A DNA stretch of 53,091 bases from Sulfurimonas sp. (GCF_028694895.1 NZ_JAQVKA010000005.1:1-53091); one strand, 5' to 3'; shown: positions 42,734 to 51,755, counted from the first letter of the stretch. Numbers and translations: made by a program. Notes: generated by a model from the sequence alone, not told the origin.

Positions 42734-43930
42734 TTATCTTCTTTTCTTATGAGAGCCTCTTTGCCCACCTTGATTTATAGGCTCGGCTTTAATAGTAGGG
42801 TCTGGTTTAAAATCTTTTAACCAAACCTTTTGGATATCACTCTTTATAAGCTTCTCTATTCCTGCGAGGTACTCATGCTCATCTATACAAACAAGTGATA
42901 TAGCGTCACCTGTGCTTCCAGCGCGCCCTGTTCTTCCAATTCTATGAACATAATCTTCTGCTATATTTGGAAGCTCATAATTTATAACATGTGGGAGTTG
43001 GTCTATATCTATTCCTCTTGCTGCAATATCTGTTGCAACAAGCACTCTTATATCGCCATCTTTAAACTCTTGTAAGGCCTTCATTCTAGCGTTTTGACTT
43101 TTATTTCCATGAATAGCACTTGAGCTTATGCCATCTTTTTCAAGCTGTGCACTTAACTTGTTTGCTCCATGCTTTGTTCTTGTAAAGACAAGAACTTGTT
43201 GCCATTGACCCTCTTTTATAAGATGCACTAAAAGCTCACGTTTACGCTCTTTATCTACTGGATAAACTACCTGTTTTATGCTTTGCGCAGTTCTGTTTGG
43301 ACGCTCAACTTCTATGAGAGTTGGTGAGTTTAACAAAGCATTGGAGAGCTTTTTAATCTCATCCGAATAAGTCGCAGAGAAGAGTAGAGTTTGTTTGTTT
43401 TTAGGAAGAACTGCTAAGACTTTCTTTATATCATTTATAAAACCCATATCAAGCATTCTATCAGCTTCATCAAGTATTAAAAACTCAACTTCTTTTAAAT
43501 CTATGCTTTTTTGAGAGAGATGGTCAAGCAATCTTCCCGGTGTTGCTATAACTATATCAACACCTCTGCGAAGAGCTGCTAATTGTGGGTTTATACTCAC
43601 TCCGCCATAGATAATTGTTGAAGTAAAAGGGAGGTATTTTCCATAAAGACCAACACTCTCTCCAACTTGCGCTGCTAACTCTCTTGTTGGTGTTAAAATA
43701 AGTGCTCGTACTCTCTTTTTAGTTGATGATTTATCTCTGCTTAGAAGCTCAAGAAGTGGAAGTGTAAAACCTGCTGTCTTGCCTGTTCCTGTTTGTGCAC
43801 CTGCTAAAATGTCTTTTTTACTAAGGATAACTGGGATGGCTTGTTTTTGGATTGGTGTTGGCTCTGTATAGCCTTGTTCTTTTATAGCTTTTAATATAGG
43901 AGCAGATAAACCTAGTGTTGTAAATGACAT
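42734..43930 (-). CDS. rhlE: DEAD-box RNA helicase (RhlE-like)
   Basis: This 398-residue protein has all helicase motifs in order: the Q motif, [34 protein letters not shown] and H-R-I-G-R-T-G-R. A short basic tail ends K-K-R-R. It unwinds RNA duplexes in ribosome assembly or mRNA decay. The length suits the minimal RhlE type. CAGGAAAATA precedes the ATG. The gene is divergent from the repeat-tailed protein at 44070, which looks like a decayed copy of its second domain. Confidence 0.92.
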   Translation of the reverse strand: MSFTTLGLSAPILKAIKEQGYTEPTPIQKQAIPVILSKKDILAGAQTGTGKTAGFTLPLLELLSRDKSSTKKRVRALILTPTRELAAQVGESVGLYGKYLPFTSTIIYGGVSINPQLAALRRGVDIVIATPGRLLDHLSQKSIDLKEVEFLILDEADRMLDMGFINDIKKVLAVLPKNKQTLLFSATYSDEIKKLSNALLNSPTLIEVERPNRTAQSIKQVVYPVDKERKRELLVHLIKEGQWQQVLVFTRTKHGANKLSAQLEKDGISSSAIHGNKSQNARMKALQEFKDGDIRVLVATDIAARGIDIDQLPHVINYELPNIAEDYVHRIGRTGRAGSTGDAISLVCIDEHEYLAGIEKLIKSDIQKVWLKDFKPDPTIKAEPINQGGQRGSHKKRR

Positions 43931-44025
43931 TATTTTCCTGATTTTTAATTGTTTTTGTGGAAGATTTGTTAAGCTTTAAAGCTTAATATAACCATAGAAT
44001 AGCATAATTTGTGCTAATGTTCAGA

Positions 44026-44031
44026 TATAAT
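44026..44031 (+). promoter_or_regulatory. -10 box for the gene at 44070
   Basis: TATAAT lies 38 nt before the ATG, and AGGA sits in the leader about 8 nt before the start, giving a normal leadered mRNA. Confidence 0.5.
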
Positions 44032-44069
44032 GCCGGATAAATATTCAAGATACCCTCTTAGGACACCTT

Positions 44070-45062
44070 ATGTCAAGTGCTAAAATCATCATAAAACACA
44101 ATAAACACCGTATTCATCCTTGTCCTAATGATAAAAAACTCTCTCTTCTTACACTCCTACTAGAGCAAAACAGTATGTTAAATATTCTAGTTGCTTCTTC
44201 ACAAGATATTGAGCTTACTAAAGAGATAACAGAGGCAAAAAACGCTACTGTTGTTAATGATGATGAGTTAGTAAATCAGCCAGATCTGATGTGTGACCTT
44301 TTAATTAGTTATGATTTACCATCAGCTGATATTTACATGTCAAGATTATCAAGAGCAAAAGAGGGCGCTATTATACTCCTTGACATAAGTGAGCAACAAA
44401 ACCTCTACCCAATTGAGACGATTCTTAAAAGAGTTATTAGACAAGATATCATTGTTGGTTATGAATATGAACCTCAAGAAAAGATGAAAATTGCTCAAAA
44501 ATCTCTTCAAAAAGAGAAAAGCGTCTATAAATTTGACCCCGATGCTTCTGATAAGCCTTCTTATGAGAAAACACAAACAGAATATAAAAAATCATTTGAC
44601 AAGCCAAGGTTTGATAAACCTAAATGGGATAAGCCAAAAAGAGATGCTGAAGGCTCTGAGCGTAAAGCATTTGATAAACCAAAGTTTGATAAGCCCAAAT
44701 ACGACAAACCAAAATATGATAAGCCTAAGAGAGATGGTGAAAACTCCGAGCGCAAACCATTCGATAAACCTAAATGGGATAAACCAAAAAGTGATGGTGA
44801 GAGTTCTGAGCGTAAGCCATTTGACAAACCTAAGTGGGATAAGCCAAAATATGATGGTGAAAAAAAGTATGATAAATCAGGTAAAAAACCAAATAAATTT
44901 TTAGGCAAAGATGATAGCGGTAAAGCTAAATTCTCTGGTAAAAGTGGTGAGAGAAATCATAAATATGACGGAAAGCCTAGAGAAAATATTGAAGCGCCAA
45001 AAAATGTAGGAAGAAAGATAACTATAAAAGAGCGTAAACCAAAAGATGAGCCTAGCTCTTAA
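44070..45062 (+). CDS. Degenerate helicase-C-like domain fused to DKPK-repeat basic tail
   Basis: Residues about 20-140 of 330 follow the second RecA domain of DEAD-box helicases (L-N-I-L-V-A-S-S; I-S-Y-D-L-P-S-A-D-I-Y-M-S-R-L-S-R-A), but H-R-I-G-R-T-G-R has become S-R-L-S-R-A and no ATPase motif remains. Residues about 170-285 are repeats of D-K-P-K-W/F/Y, grouped into units with S-E-R-K-P-F. The tail is strongly basic and probably disordered, fit for RNA binding. The gene is divergent from the rhlE-like gene. I infer an RNA-associated accessory protein; homology needs profile confirmation. Confidence 0.65.
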   Translation: MSSAKIIIKHNKHRIHPCPNDKKLSLLTLLLEQNSMLNILVASSQDIELTKEITEAKNATVVNDDELVNQPDLMCDLLISYDLPSADIYMSRLSRAKEGAIILLDISEQQNLYPIETILKRVIRQDIIVGYEYEPQEKMKIAQKSLQKEKSVYKFDPDASDKPSYEKTQTEYKKSFDKPRFDKPKWDKPKRDAEGSERKAFDKPKFDKPKYDKPKYDKPKRDGENSERKPFDKPKWDKPKSDGESSERKPFDKPKWDKPKYDGEKKYDKSGKKPNKFLGKDDSGKAKFSGKSGERNHKYDGKPRENIEAPKNVGRKITIKERKPKDEPSS

Positions 45063-46704
45063 AAGTTACAAGTTCGCCTCTTTTTAAGAGTGCAATCTTT
45101 CCTTTAAACTTACGAATATAAAAAGCTTTTTGCTCAAACGAAATATCTGAGCGAACATTTACTTTCTTGTACTCTCTCTCATAATGTTTCATCAAAAATG
45201 AAATTAACTCAGCCTTTAGTGCCTCTTCATCTTTGAGCGCTTTTATCTGTTCATCAACAGCTATGGCCATAAGCTCTGGATGAGAAAACTCTCCACTTAA
45301 TGCCAAAGAAAATTCTAATGAGTGAAACTTTAAAAGTGATGGATCTAGCACATCTAAAATCTGATCTATAAACTCAGGAGACTCTAAAACTGTTTTTATA
45401 AGGCTTAACTCCCACATATCTTTATGACGATTTTTATCTATGAAATGAGTATTTTGGTTAGTGTTTATCTGATTTGTTATCTTGATAAGAGAAGGGCTCA
45501 CTCCAAATCTTGAGGCCAAGTATGATTTATACTCCTCTTGAAGCATTGGTGAGAGAGTTTTAAGATAAGCTATTGCATCTTGCATACAGAGCTCTCTTGC
45601 TTTTGGATCACTTAGGTTATAGAGCGATAAAATCTCATCTAACACAAACTCTATAAAAGGTTGTGGTTCTCTAAACATAGTTGACAGCTCTTCAACAGCA
45701 CCATTTTTTACCATATCCGCTGGATCCATACCATCCAAAAAGATTACAACTCCACCATTAAATCCACCTGCACTAAGTAGCTTTGAGGCTTTAAGAGCAG
45801 CTGCTCGCCCTGCTTTATCTCCATCATAAGCCATTATAATTTTTGGCTCACCCTTACGTAAAAGAGGCAAATGCTCTGGCGTTAGAGCTGTTCCAAGTGT
45901 TGCAACAGCATTGGTAAACCCTGCTTGATGAAGCATTATAACATCGAGATAGCCCTCTGTTATAATTACCTCTTTTGTTTTATGGATACTTTGTTTAGCA
46001 TGATGATAAGCATATAAAAGACGAGATTTATTAAAGTATGGGGTCTCTGGAGAGTTTACATATTTTGCTTGGTGCCCCGTTATAGTTCTGCCACCAAAAC
46101 CAACAATGGTTCCATTTGCAGAGTGGATAGGAAAGGTAATGCGTTCTATAAACCTTGCAAACGTTCTTGAGTTCTCGCTTCCTACAATTCCCATCTCTAT
46201 GGCTTCATTCATGTTAAATAACTGTGATTTTATATATGAGATAGTTGCATTTGAGTCTGGTGCGTATCCTATGCCAAACTTCTCTATACTATTTTCATAG
46301 ATGCCACGCTCTTTTATATAAGAGATAACTTGAGGATTTTTTGTAAAAAGATAGCGATACCACGCGTCTATCTTCTCCATAATCCCTGAACGAACTTTAG
46401 GGCTTTTGCTATCGCTGTAAGATAGAGAGAAGTTATACGTTGAAGCAAGTTTTTCAAGTGCTTCTGGGTAGTTTAGTTTTTCATACTCCATAACAAACTT
46501 TATGCTATCGCCGCCAGCACCACATCCAAAACAGTGATATATCTGTTTTGCGGGGCTAACCACAAAAGAGGCGCTTTTCTCATCATGAAAAGGGCATGGA
46601 ACTTTATAATTTGCACCAGCTTTTTTTAACTCTACATAAGAACCTACAACATCAACAATATCAAGGCGTGCTTTTAGGGCTTCTATGGAGTCTTGTGTAA
46701 TCAT
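45052..46704 (-). CDS. dnaG: DNA primase DnaG
   Basis: This 550-residue protein has the zinc-binding N-terminus (C-P-F-H-D-E-K-S...H-C-F-G-C-G-A-G-G), the RNA polymerase core with E-G-Y-L-D-V-I and Y-D-G-D-K-A-G in the Toprim fold, and a helical C-terminal helicase-binding region. It makes RNA primers for replication. ATG 46704 (M-I-T-Q-D-S-I-E-A-L-K) matches the family start; TTG 46719 lies upstream. No ribosome site is present and TATAAT ends 6 nt before the ATG. The 3' end overlaps the convergent repeat-tailed gene by 11 nt. Confidence 0.96.
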   Translation of the reverse strand: MITQDSIEALKARLDIVDVVGSYVELKKAGANYKVPCPFHDEKSASFVVSPAKQIYHCFGCGAGGDSIKFVMEYEKLNYPEALEKLASTYNFSLSYSDSKSPKVRSGIMEKIDAWYRYLFTKNPQVISYIKERGIYENSIEKFGIGYAPDSNATISYIKSQLFNMNEAIEMGIVGSENSRTFARFIERITFPIHSANGTIVGFGGRTITGHQAKYVNSPETPYFNKSRLLYAYHHAKQSIHKTKEVIITEGYLDVIMLHQAGFTNAVATLGTALTPEHLPLLRKGEPKIIMAYDGDKAGRAAALKASKLLSAGGFNGGVVIFLDGMDPADMVKNGAVEELSTMFREPQPFIEFVLDEILSLYNLSDPKARELCMQDAIAYLKTLSPMLQEEYKSYLASRFGVSPSLIKITNQINTNQNTHFIDKNRHKDMWELSLIKTVLESPEFIDQILDVLDPSLLKFHSLEFSLALSGEFSHPELMAIAVDEQIKALKDEEALKAELISFLMKHYEREYKKVNVRSDISFEQKAFYIRKFKGKIALLKRGELVTFKS

Positions 46705-46710
46705 GTATGA

Positions 46711-46716
46711 ATTATA
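46711..46716 (-). promoter_or_regulatory. Consensus -10 box 6 nt before dnaG start
   Basis: TATAAT on the minus strand ends at 46711 and the dnaG ATG begins at 46704, with T-rich sequence upstream as in Campylobacterota promoters. The predicted transcript would start at the ATG. Confidence 0.5.
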
Positions 46717-46762
46717 CAAAAATGTTAGTTAAAGGGAGGTTTTTGAAGTCTGGTGACATTTA

Positions 46763-46793
46763 CTAAAATAGGTCATTTTAGGACCTATTTTAG
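46763..46793. terminator. Perfect 12-bp stem-loop between small ORF and dnaG
   Basis: CTAAAATAGGTC (46763-46774) pairs perfectly with GACCTATTTTAG (46782-46793) around a 7-nt loop. It lies downstream of the 43-codon gene and upstream of the dnaG promoter. It may end the small transcript, although no good T-run follows on that strand. Confidence 0.55.
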
Positions 46794-46815
46794 AAGGAGA
46801 AAAAAAATCTAGATA

Positions 46816-46947
46816 TTAATAAATATCTGTAGTCGGGTGATTAGGTTTACTAATCGGTGTATTTGTTTCTTGTACATCGTAATGTACAATACTATCAGCT
46901 TGGAGGGCACCTAACATTATTGTGATTGCTAAAATGAATTTTTTCAT
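46816..46947 (-). CDS. 43-residue secreted peptide
   Basis: ATG 46947 is preceded by AAAGGAAATGAA, a strong ribosome site. The product begins M-K-K-F-I-L-A-I-T-I-M-L-G-A-L-Q-A, a textbook signal peptide, and leaves a mature peptide of about 26 residues (D-S-I-V-H-Y-D-V-Q-E-T-N-T...T-D-I-Y). Signal peptide, ribosome site and a downstream stem-loop all fit a real gene. It lies between dnaG and rpsU. The function is unknown; conservation in relatives would decide. Confidence 0.55.
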   Translation of the reverse strand: MKKFILAITIMLGALQADSIVHYDVQETNTPISKPNHPTTDIY

Positions 46948-47095
46948 TTCATTTCCTTTGGTAAGAACGCATTACGCTCTAGAATTTTAAATCAGAGTAA
47001 TTTTATCCGATTTAAAGAAACCTATTATTGATTTATATCAATTTATATACAAATCCCTATAAATTTTATTAAATAATTTTATGCGAAGTTATTTA

Positions 47096-47104
47096 TGATA
47101 CAAT
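47096..47104 (+). promoter_or_regulatory. Extended -10 box of rpsU
   Basis: TGATACAAT followed by TGCGG closely resembles the box before the small gene at 15683 (TGATAGAAT then TGCGG). Here it leaves a leader of about 30 nt. Confidence 0.6.
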
Positions 47105-47140
47105 TGCGGTTCAAATTTTAAAGAAAGTGGGTGATGTGAT

Positions 47141-47353
47141 ATGCCAGGTATTGTACTACGTAGTGATGACAATTTTGATGCATCTTATCGTCGTTTTAAA
47201 AAGCAGACTGATCGTAACTTAATCGTTACTGAAGCTCGTGCTCGCCGTTTCCATGAAACGAAAACTGATAAGCGTAAGAAATTCTTAATTGCTTCTCGTA
47301 AAAAAATGCTGAAACGTCTTTATATGATGAGACGTTACGAATCACGCCTATAG
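47141..47353 (+). CDS. rpsU: 30S ribosomal protein S21
   Basis: This 70-residue, strongly basic protein has the family pattern [20 protein letters not shown] and a Lys/Arg-rich C-terminus ([13 protein letters not shown]). S21 acts in translation initiation at the mRNA channel of the small subunit. It stands alone here, with its own promoter and terminator. The ribosome site is weak (AAAGTGGG), some distance from the start. Confidence 0.97.
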   Translation: MPGIVLRSDDNFDASYRRFKKQTDRNLIVTEARARRFHETKTDKRKKFLIASRKKMLKRLYMMRRYESRL

Positions 47354-47354
47354 A

Positions 47355-47380
47355 ACATAAGCCTTCGGGCTGTGTTTTTT
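47355..47380 (+). terminator. Intrinsic terminator of rpsU
   Basis: ACATAAGCC and GGCTGTGT form a stem closed by a TTCG tetraloop, followed by six Ts. It starts directly after the rpsU stop codon. Confidence 0.85.
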
Positions 47381-47404
47381 CCTCTACATACAAAATAAAC
47401 TCTC

Positions 47405-48892
47405 TTAAAAAGCTACTCTAACTCTTACTCCAGGCAAAACTGCCCAAGTTTCATCTGATTTTGATGGATGATAAATAAACTGCATACTAGTTGTAAACTG
47501 TACCCCATAATATATTTCATATCTATAAAATATCTCTGTTGTGCTTTGAGCTCTATAGTCTTCATTTGGCTTTGCATAGCCAACTGCAACTGAGAGCAAA
47601 TCATTTGTCTTATATAAATCTTTTCGCCCAATACCTAGTGAGATATGCTCTTCTTCTAGCGCATCAGTAGAGACTGCATACTTTGCAAATACTTTATACT
47701 CATTTTCAAGTATGTGGTTAAAAGAGAAGATAGCGCCTTGGTTTTTCTCTTTTTTATTATCTTTAGAGTCCTTGTCCCATAAGGTGATATAGTATAGACC
47801 ATCTTCTGGTGTTAAACCAAACTCCAGTGCAGAGTAGAGCTTGAAATCTCTATCTATTATATTTCCTAAAGATTCCCCTTTTTTTACGTCAGCATCTGCA
47901 AAATAAGCAAGGGTATAATAACTTGGTTTTTTATACTTTAAAACTACTCCTGGCCCATTTTCAGGGAGTGAATTGTATGGAGAGTGTGAGAAAGTATGGC
48001 TTAAAAAATATCTATTTTGATTTTTATAAAATGAGTTGTCAATAAAAGAGTTACGATTTAAAAATCCAAAACGAACTCTTAAATCATCAAAGATATATTG
48101 ATACCAAAACTCCGTAACATATGGAGATAAGTTCTCATGAGATGGCGAAACGGGATAAAGAGAGCCTATCTTATCGCTATACTCTTTACTTGAGTATCCA
48201 CCATAATTGTTTCTACTTCTGAGGTTAAAGCCAAAACTCGAATTTGGAGTTGATTTATATATTCCAAAAATATCAAGATTACCACCACTTCCAAAAGTAT
48301 CACTAACGCTCTCATACTGAGCAACCCCTCTATAAGATATACCAATATCCAAGTTATACTCATACTTTAAAACATTTAGCCCTCTGATGCCCTCTTTTAT
48401 CCACTCTGGGATGTTTTCATTGTTAAGCAGCCTATCTCTATCGCTAATTATCTCTTCAAGCTGTGCAGAAACATCATCACCAGAAGAAGAATCCTCAACA
48501 TTCTTATCTTTATTTTTTCTTTTTTCTATTTCATCCAAAGTAAAATTTTTATTAAATACCGTAGTTTGCGCTGCATCTTCCTCTACAACAAGGGCGTAAT
48601 CCTCGCTTGAGGCGGCACTTTCTTTCATGACATTTACATCAACATTTGACAAAAGAGTTTCATTTATATCAACAATTGAACTGTTTATATCTTCTTGAGA
48701 TAGATTTAATAAACCTGCCTCAGTCCCATTTTCATCAGTTTTATAAATATTTTTTGCACCATTTATTTTATTATAGCTTCTGCTTTTTGTTTGAGGCTCT
48801 TTTTTCTCTATTGTTTTGAGCGTATAGATAAAAACAGACGCAACAATAGAGGTAGCTATAATAAAAATCAGTACAAAATATTTCTCTTTCAT
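47405..48892 (-). CDS. OprB-like outer-membrane porin with long acidic N-terminal extension
   Basis: From about residue 170 to the end of the 495 residues it reads as a beta-barrel like carbohydrate-selective porins: D-L-R-V-R-F-G-F-L-N, L-P-E-N-G-P-G-V-V-L, L-S-V-A-V-G-Y-A-K-P and a final strand ending V-R-V-A-F. Before the barrel there is one hydrophobic segment (about 6-26), which may be a signal anchor or signal peptide, and about 140 residues rich in Asp, Glu, Asn and Ser. That linker is unusual for OprB proteins. It lies 8 nt after the dNTPase gene. The substrate is unknown. Confidence 0.65.
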   Translation of the reverse strand: MKEKYFVLIFIIATSIVASVFIYTLKTIEKKEPQTKSRSYNKINGAKNIYKTDENGTEAGLLNLSQEDINSSIVDINETLLSNVDVNVMKESAASSEDYALVVEEDAAQTTVFNKNFTLDEIEKRKNKDKNVEDSSSGDDVSAQLEEIISDRDRLLNNENIPEWIKEGIRGLNVLKYEYNLDIGISYRGVAQYESVSDTFGSGGNLDIFGIYKSTPNSSFGFNLRSRNNYGGYSSKEYSDKIGSLYPVSPSHENLSPYVTEFWYQYIFDDLRVRFGFLNRNSFIDNSFYKNQNRYFLSHTFSHSPYNSLPENGPGVVLKYKKPSYYTLAYFADADVKKGESLGNIIDRDFKLYSALEFGLTPEDGLYYITLWDKDSKDNKKEKNQGAIFSFNHILENEYKVFAKYAVSTDALEEEHISLGIGRKDLYKTNDLLSVAVGYAKPNEDYRAQSTTEIFYRYEIYYGVQFTTSMQFIYHPSKSDETWAVLPGVRVRVAF

Positions 48893-48900
48893 ATTCTTAA

Positions 48901-49998
48901 CTACAATCTCCCATACATATCATTGTAAAATGATAAAGCATGTCTATCGCTCATAGAAGCTATATAATCAGCTATTACTCTATGCTTATTCCTACTTTGC
49001 AACTGCTCTAGGTAAAATTTAGGCATCATCTTAGGCTCTTCGTTTAAGCCTACATAGAGCCCTTTTATAGCCTGTTTGCCCGCATACATTTTTATCATAA
49101 TATCTTTATGTTGATATAGCTTACTAAAGAGAAGTTTTTTTAGTTTTTTTATCTCAGTCTCAAGTTTTGGCTCAAAACCTATTGGTAATTCACTCTTACT
49201 CGGGAGTGAGGCACTATATATTTTACTATTATCAATTTTATCTTTTGAGAAATCTATGAGGGAGTATACAAGATGATTGATTAGGTGTGAGACAAAACGA
49301 TACCTAAACATCTCATCTTCATCTTCACTAATCCCCTCATCTTTAACCTTTTGTAAAATCTCTTTGATTAATAGACTCTCTCTTAGATCATCAAAGCGTA
49401 TCAGACCTGAGTTTACACCATCATCGATATCGTGAGTTATATACGCAATCTCATCAGCTCTATCAACCACCATAGCCTCAATACTTGGATGTGTTTCAAG
49501 ATTGAATTTCTCATCAATAAAAGAGGGTAAGAAACTCTTTTTATAAGGGTATGAGTGTTTTAGTATCCCCTCTAACGTTGCAAAAGTAAGATTGAGCCCA
49601 TCAAACCCTTTATAACGCTTCTCTAGTGATGATACAACCCTAAAACTTTGAAAGTTATGCTCAAACCCATTTTTAAAACCATCACTCTTCAGACACTCAT
49701 CAAGCGTATCTCCACCTATATGGCCAAAAGGGGTGTGTCCTAAGTCATGTGCAAGTGCTATCGCCTCAGCTAATGATTCATTTAATCCTAGGTGAGAGGT
49801 AATTGAGCGGGCAATTTGTGAAACTTCTATTGAGTGGGTAAGGCGTGTACGAAAAAAGTCTCCCTCTTGATTTAAAAAGACTTGTGTTTTATACTCAAGT
49901 TTTCTAAAACTTCCAGAGTGAATAATTCTGTCTCTATCTCTTGCGTAAGGATTTCTAAAATCTTTATCTATTGTGTAAAATCTATCATATGCTTGCAT
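48901..49998 (-). CDS. dNTP triphosphohydrolase (dGTPase family, HD domain)
   Basis: This 365-residue enzyme has the HD metal site (R-L-T-H-S-I-E-V, A-H-D-L-G-H-T-P-F-G-H) and D-I-D-D-G-V. It hydrolyses deoxynucleoside triphosphates to the nucleoside and triphosphate. It matches the dGTPase-like group rather than E. coli Dgt in length. ATG 49998 is chosen because AAGGAGG lies 7 nt upstream; a TTG at 50004 is too close to that site. It follows the cyclase gene after 13 nt in the same direction. Confidence 0.9.
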   Translation of the reverse strand: MQAYDRFYTIDKDFRNPYARDRDRIIHSGSFRKLEYKTQVFLNQEGDFFRTRLTHSIEVSQIARSITSHLGLNESLAEAIALAHDLGHTPFGHIGGDTLDECLKSDGFKNGFEHNFQSFRVVSSLEKRYKGFDGLNLTFATLEGILKHSYPYKKSFLPSFIDEKFNLETHPSIEAMVVDRADEIAYITHDIDDGVNSGLIRFDDLRESLLIKEILQKVKDEGISEDEDEMFRYRFVSHLINHLVYSLIDFSKDKIDNSKIYSASLPSKSELPIGFEPKLETEIKKLKKLLFSKLYQHKDIMIKMYAGKQAIKGLYVGLNEEPKMMPKFYLEQLQSRNKHRVIADYIASMSDRHALSFYNDMYGRL

Positions 49999-50011
49999 TA
50001 TCAATCCTCCT

Positions 50012-51175
50012 TTATGCTTTTATCACTTGGTTTCTTCCAGCTTTTTTCGCCTTATATAGAGCATTATCAGCTCTTTTCATAACCGCAAATGGGTCTTTGT
50101 CTTGAGAGTTTTTTTGCACAACTCCACAAGAGATATTTATATATATCTTTTTTGAGTTTTGTTTATTTCTAACTACAAAAGGTGTCTTAGCAATTACCTC
50201 TCTTAAGGTATCTGTACTTGTATATGACTCATCTAACTCTCGCGAAGGAAAGAGCAAAACAAACTCCTCTCCTCCATACCGATAAGCTTTTCCGCCACCA
50301 CCAACCTCTGCCAATTTTGCAGCAACCATTTTTAAAACTTCATCACCAGTATCATGCCCATAAGTATCATTAAATTTTTTAAAATGGTCTATGTCTATCA
50401 TTGCAAAAGAGTATTTCATACCTAGCTTTGCCATATCTTCCATCAAAGCTCTTCTTCCTGGAAGTGATGTTAGCTCATCATAAAAAGCCAAGCGATAAGA
50501 CTCTCTGATGAGTAAAATAAATATAATTATACTTATTGATAAAAGTAACAACTCTTTTGCATGTGGAGTTTTTATAAAATAAAAGCCCGTATAAAATGTT
50601 AAAACTATAATCAAAAACGAGCTATTGTAAAGAATAGATCTGTTAAATATCAATAATATTGCTATCACAGTTATAACAAAAATAGCGATAGCTAGTGCTA
50701 TATCTTCGATTGGATAAAAAGAAGTTGTAAAGAGTTTTGTCTTTAAAAGTGTAATAATATCACTATTTGGATAAAAGACAAAATATAGAACAACTGCTAT
50801 CTCAACTATAAAAAAGGCTATTTTTAGCACTCCCCAGATTGAGAAAAGGCCTCGCTCTTTAAGTGACAAAAAGAGAAGAATATGTAGCGGGTAGAGCATT
50901 GAGACGTAAAGAAAAAGATCAGTTGCTCTTTTAGCTCCTAGATGCTCAAAGGCTATATATATCAAAAGAAGAGGGAGAATTATAAATATAAATCTGTTTC
51001 TGTTAAAATGCCATGAAATCCATAAAATAGCTACTGTTATAGCATAAAACAGATACGGGATTATGCTAAATATAACTTCTGGTATCTTCTTCTCATAAAA
51101 AATGAGTGACCCAAGAGTTAGAGATATAAAAAGAGGTATAGATATATTTATTGCTATTAATTTTAATGGGTTCAT
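50012..51175 (-). CDS. Membrane-bound diguanylate cyclase (GGDEF)
   Basis: The first 220 of 387 residues form about seven or eight membrane helices of unknown ligand. The C-terminal GGDEF domain has D-E-L-T-S-L-P-G-R-R, D-I-D-H-F-K-K-F-N-D-T-Y-G-H and the intact active site G-G-E-E-F, so it should make c-di-GMP. The inhibitory R-x-x-D site is missing: the four residues in that position are Gly. GAAGGTAT precedes the ATG. It could supply the signal read by the LapD-like receptor elsewhere in the window. Confidence 0.88.
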   Translation of the reverse strand: MNPLKLIAINISIPLFISLTLGSLIFYEKKIPEVIFSIIPYLFYAITVAILWISWHFNRNRFIFIILPLLLIYIAFEHLGAKRATDLFLYVSMLYPLHILLFLSLKERGLFSIWGVLKIAFFIVEIAVVLYFVFYPNSDIITLLKTKLFTTSFYPIEDIALAIAIFVITVIAILLIFNRSILYNSSFLIIVLTFYTGFYFIKTPHAKELLLLSISIIIFILLIRESYRLAFYDELTSLPGRRALMEDMAKLGMKYSFAMIDIDHFKKFNDTYGHDTGDEVLKMVAAKLAEVGGGGKAYRYGGEEFVLLFPSRELDESYTSTDTLREVIAKTPFVVRNKQNSKKIYINISCGVVQKNSQDKDPFAVMKRADNALYKAKKAGRNQVIKA

Positions 51176-51192
51176 ATACCTTCTTTGTTAAG

Positions 51193-51747
51193 CTACGCTT
51201 TTTTTAGGAACTCTGTTTTTAAATAAATTTTTGTTCCATTTACTCTGCCCTCAATATGTCCTTCTACATCTTGTGGTATTGAGATATTTCTAACAGTTGT
51301 GCCTCTTTTTGCAGTAAAGCCAGCACCTTTAACCTCTAAATCTTTTATGATTACAACGCTGTCACCTGCGTTTAAAATAGTTCCATTGGAGTCCTTTACA
51401 ACTACGCTATTTGAACTTTTTATCCCTGCATCTGCCCAAGCTCTTACATCATCTTCCATATAGATTGAATCGACTAAATCTTCTCTTCCAAGAAGCTTTA
51501 ACAATCTATATGACATAACTACAACAGCTGGTACTTCGCTCCACATACTATCATTTAGACAGTTAAAGTGTACCTCATCTATTTTATCTGGATTTTCTAT
51601 CTGCTCTTTGCATGTAGCGCAGATATACACTGACTGCTCTGCGCTACCATCTGATGGTGCGACTTCAAACACACTAAGATTCTCACTACTTTGACAAAGT
51701 TCACACTTAGATTCACTTCTACTCTTTAACTCTTCTTCAACACTCAT
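51193..51747 (-). CDS. yjdM: PhnA/YjdM-family zinc-ribbon protein
   Basis: This 184-residue protein has an N-terminal zinc ribbon (C-E-L-C and C-A-T-C) and the C-terminal PhnA domain (V-V-K-D-S-N-G-T-I-L-N-A-G-D-S-V-V-I-I-K-D-L-E-V-K-G). Despite the old name, the family does not act in phosphonate breakdown in E. coli, and its function is unclear. AGGAGAAGTT precedes the ATG. It is followed 17 nt later by the cyclase gene. Confidence 0.9.
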   Translation of the reverse strand: MSVEEELKSRSESKCELCQSSENLSVFEVAPSDGSAEQSVYICATCKEQIENPDKIDEVHFNCLNDSMWSEVPAVVVMSYRLLKLLGREDLVDSIYMEDDVRAWADAGIKSSNSVVVKDSNGTILNAGDSVVIIKDLEVKGAGFTAKRGTTVRNISIPQDVEGHIEGRVNGTKIYLKTEFLKKA

Positions 51748-51755
51748 AACTTCTC

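Noticed and set aside
44491..44908. Long alternative frames on both strands across the DKPK-repeat region
   Set aside because: They are produced by the repetitive coding sequence; they lack ribosome sites and resemble no protein.
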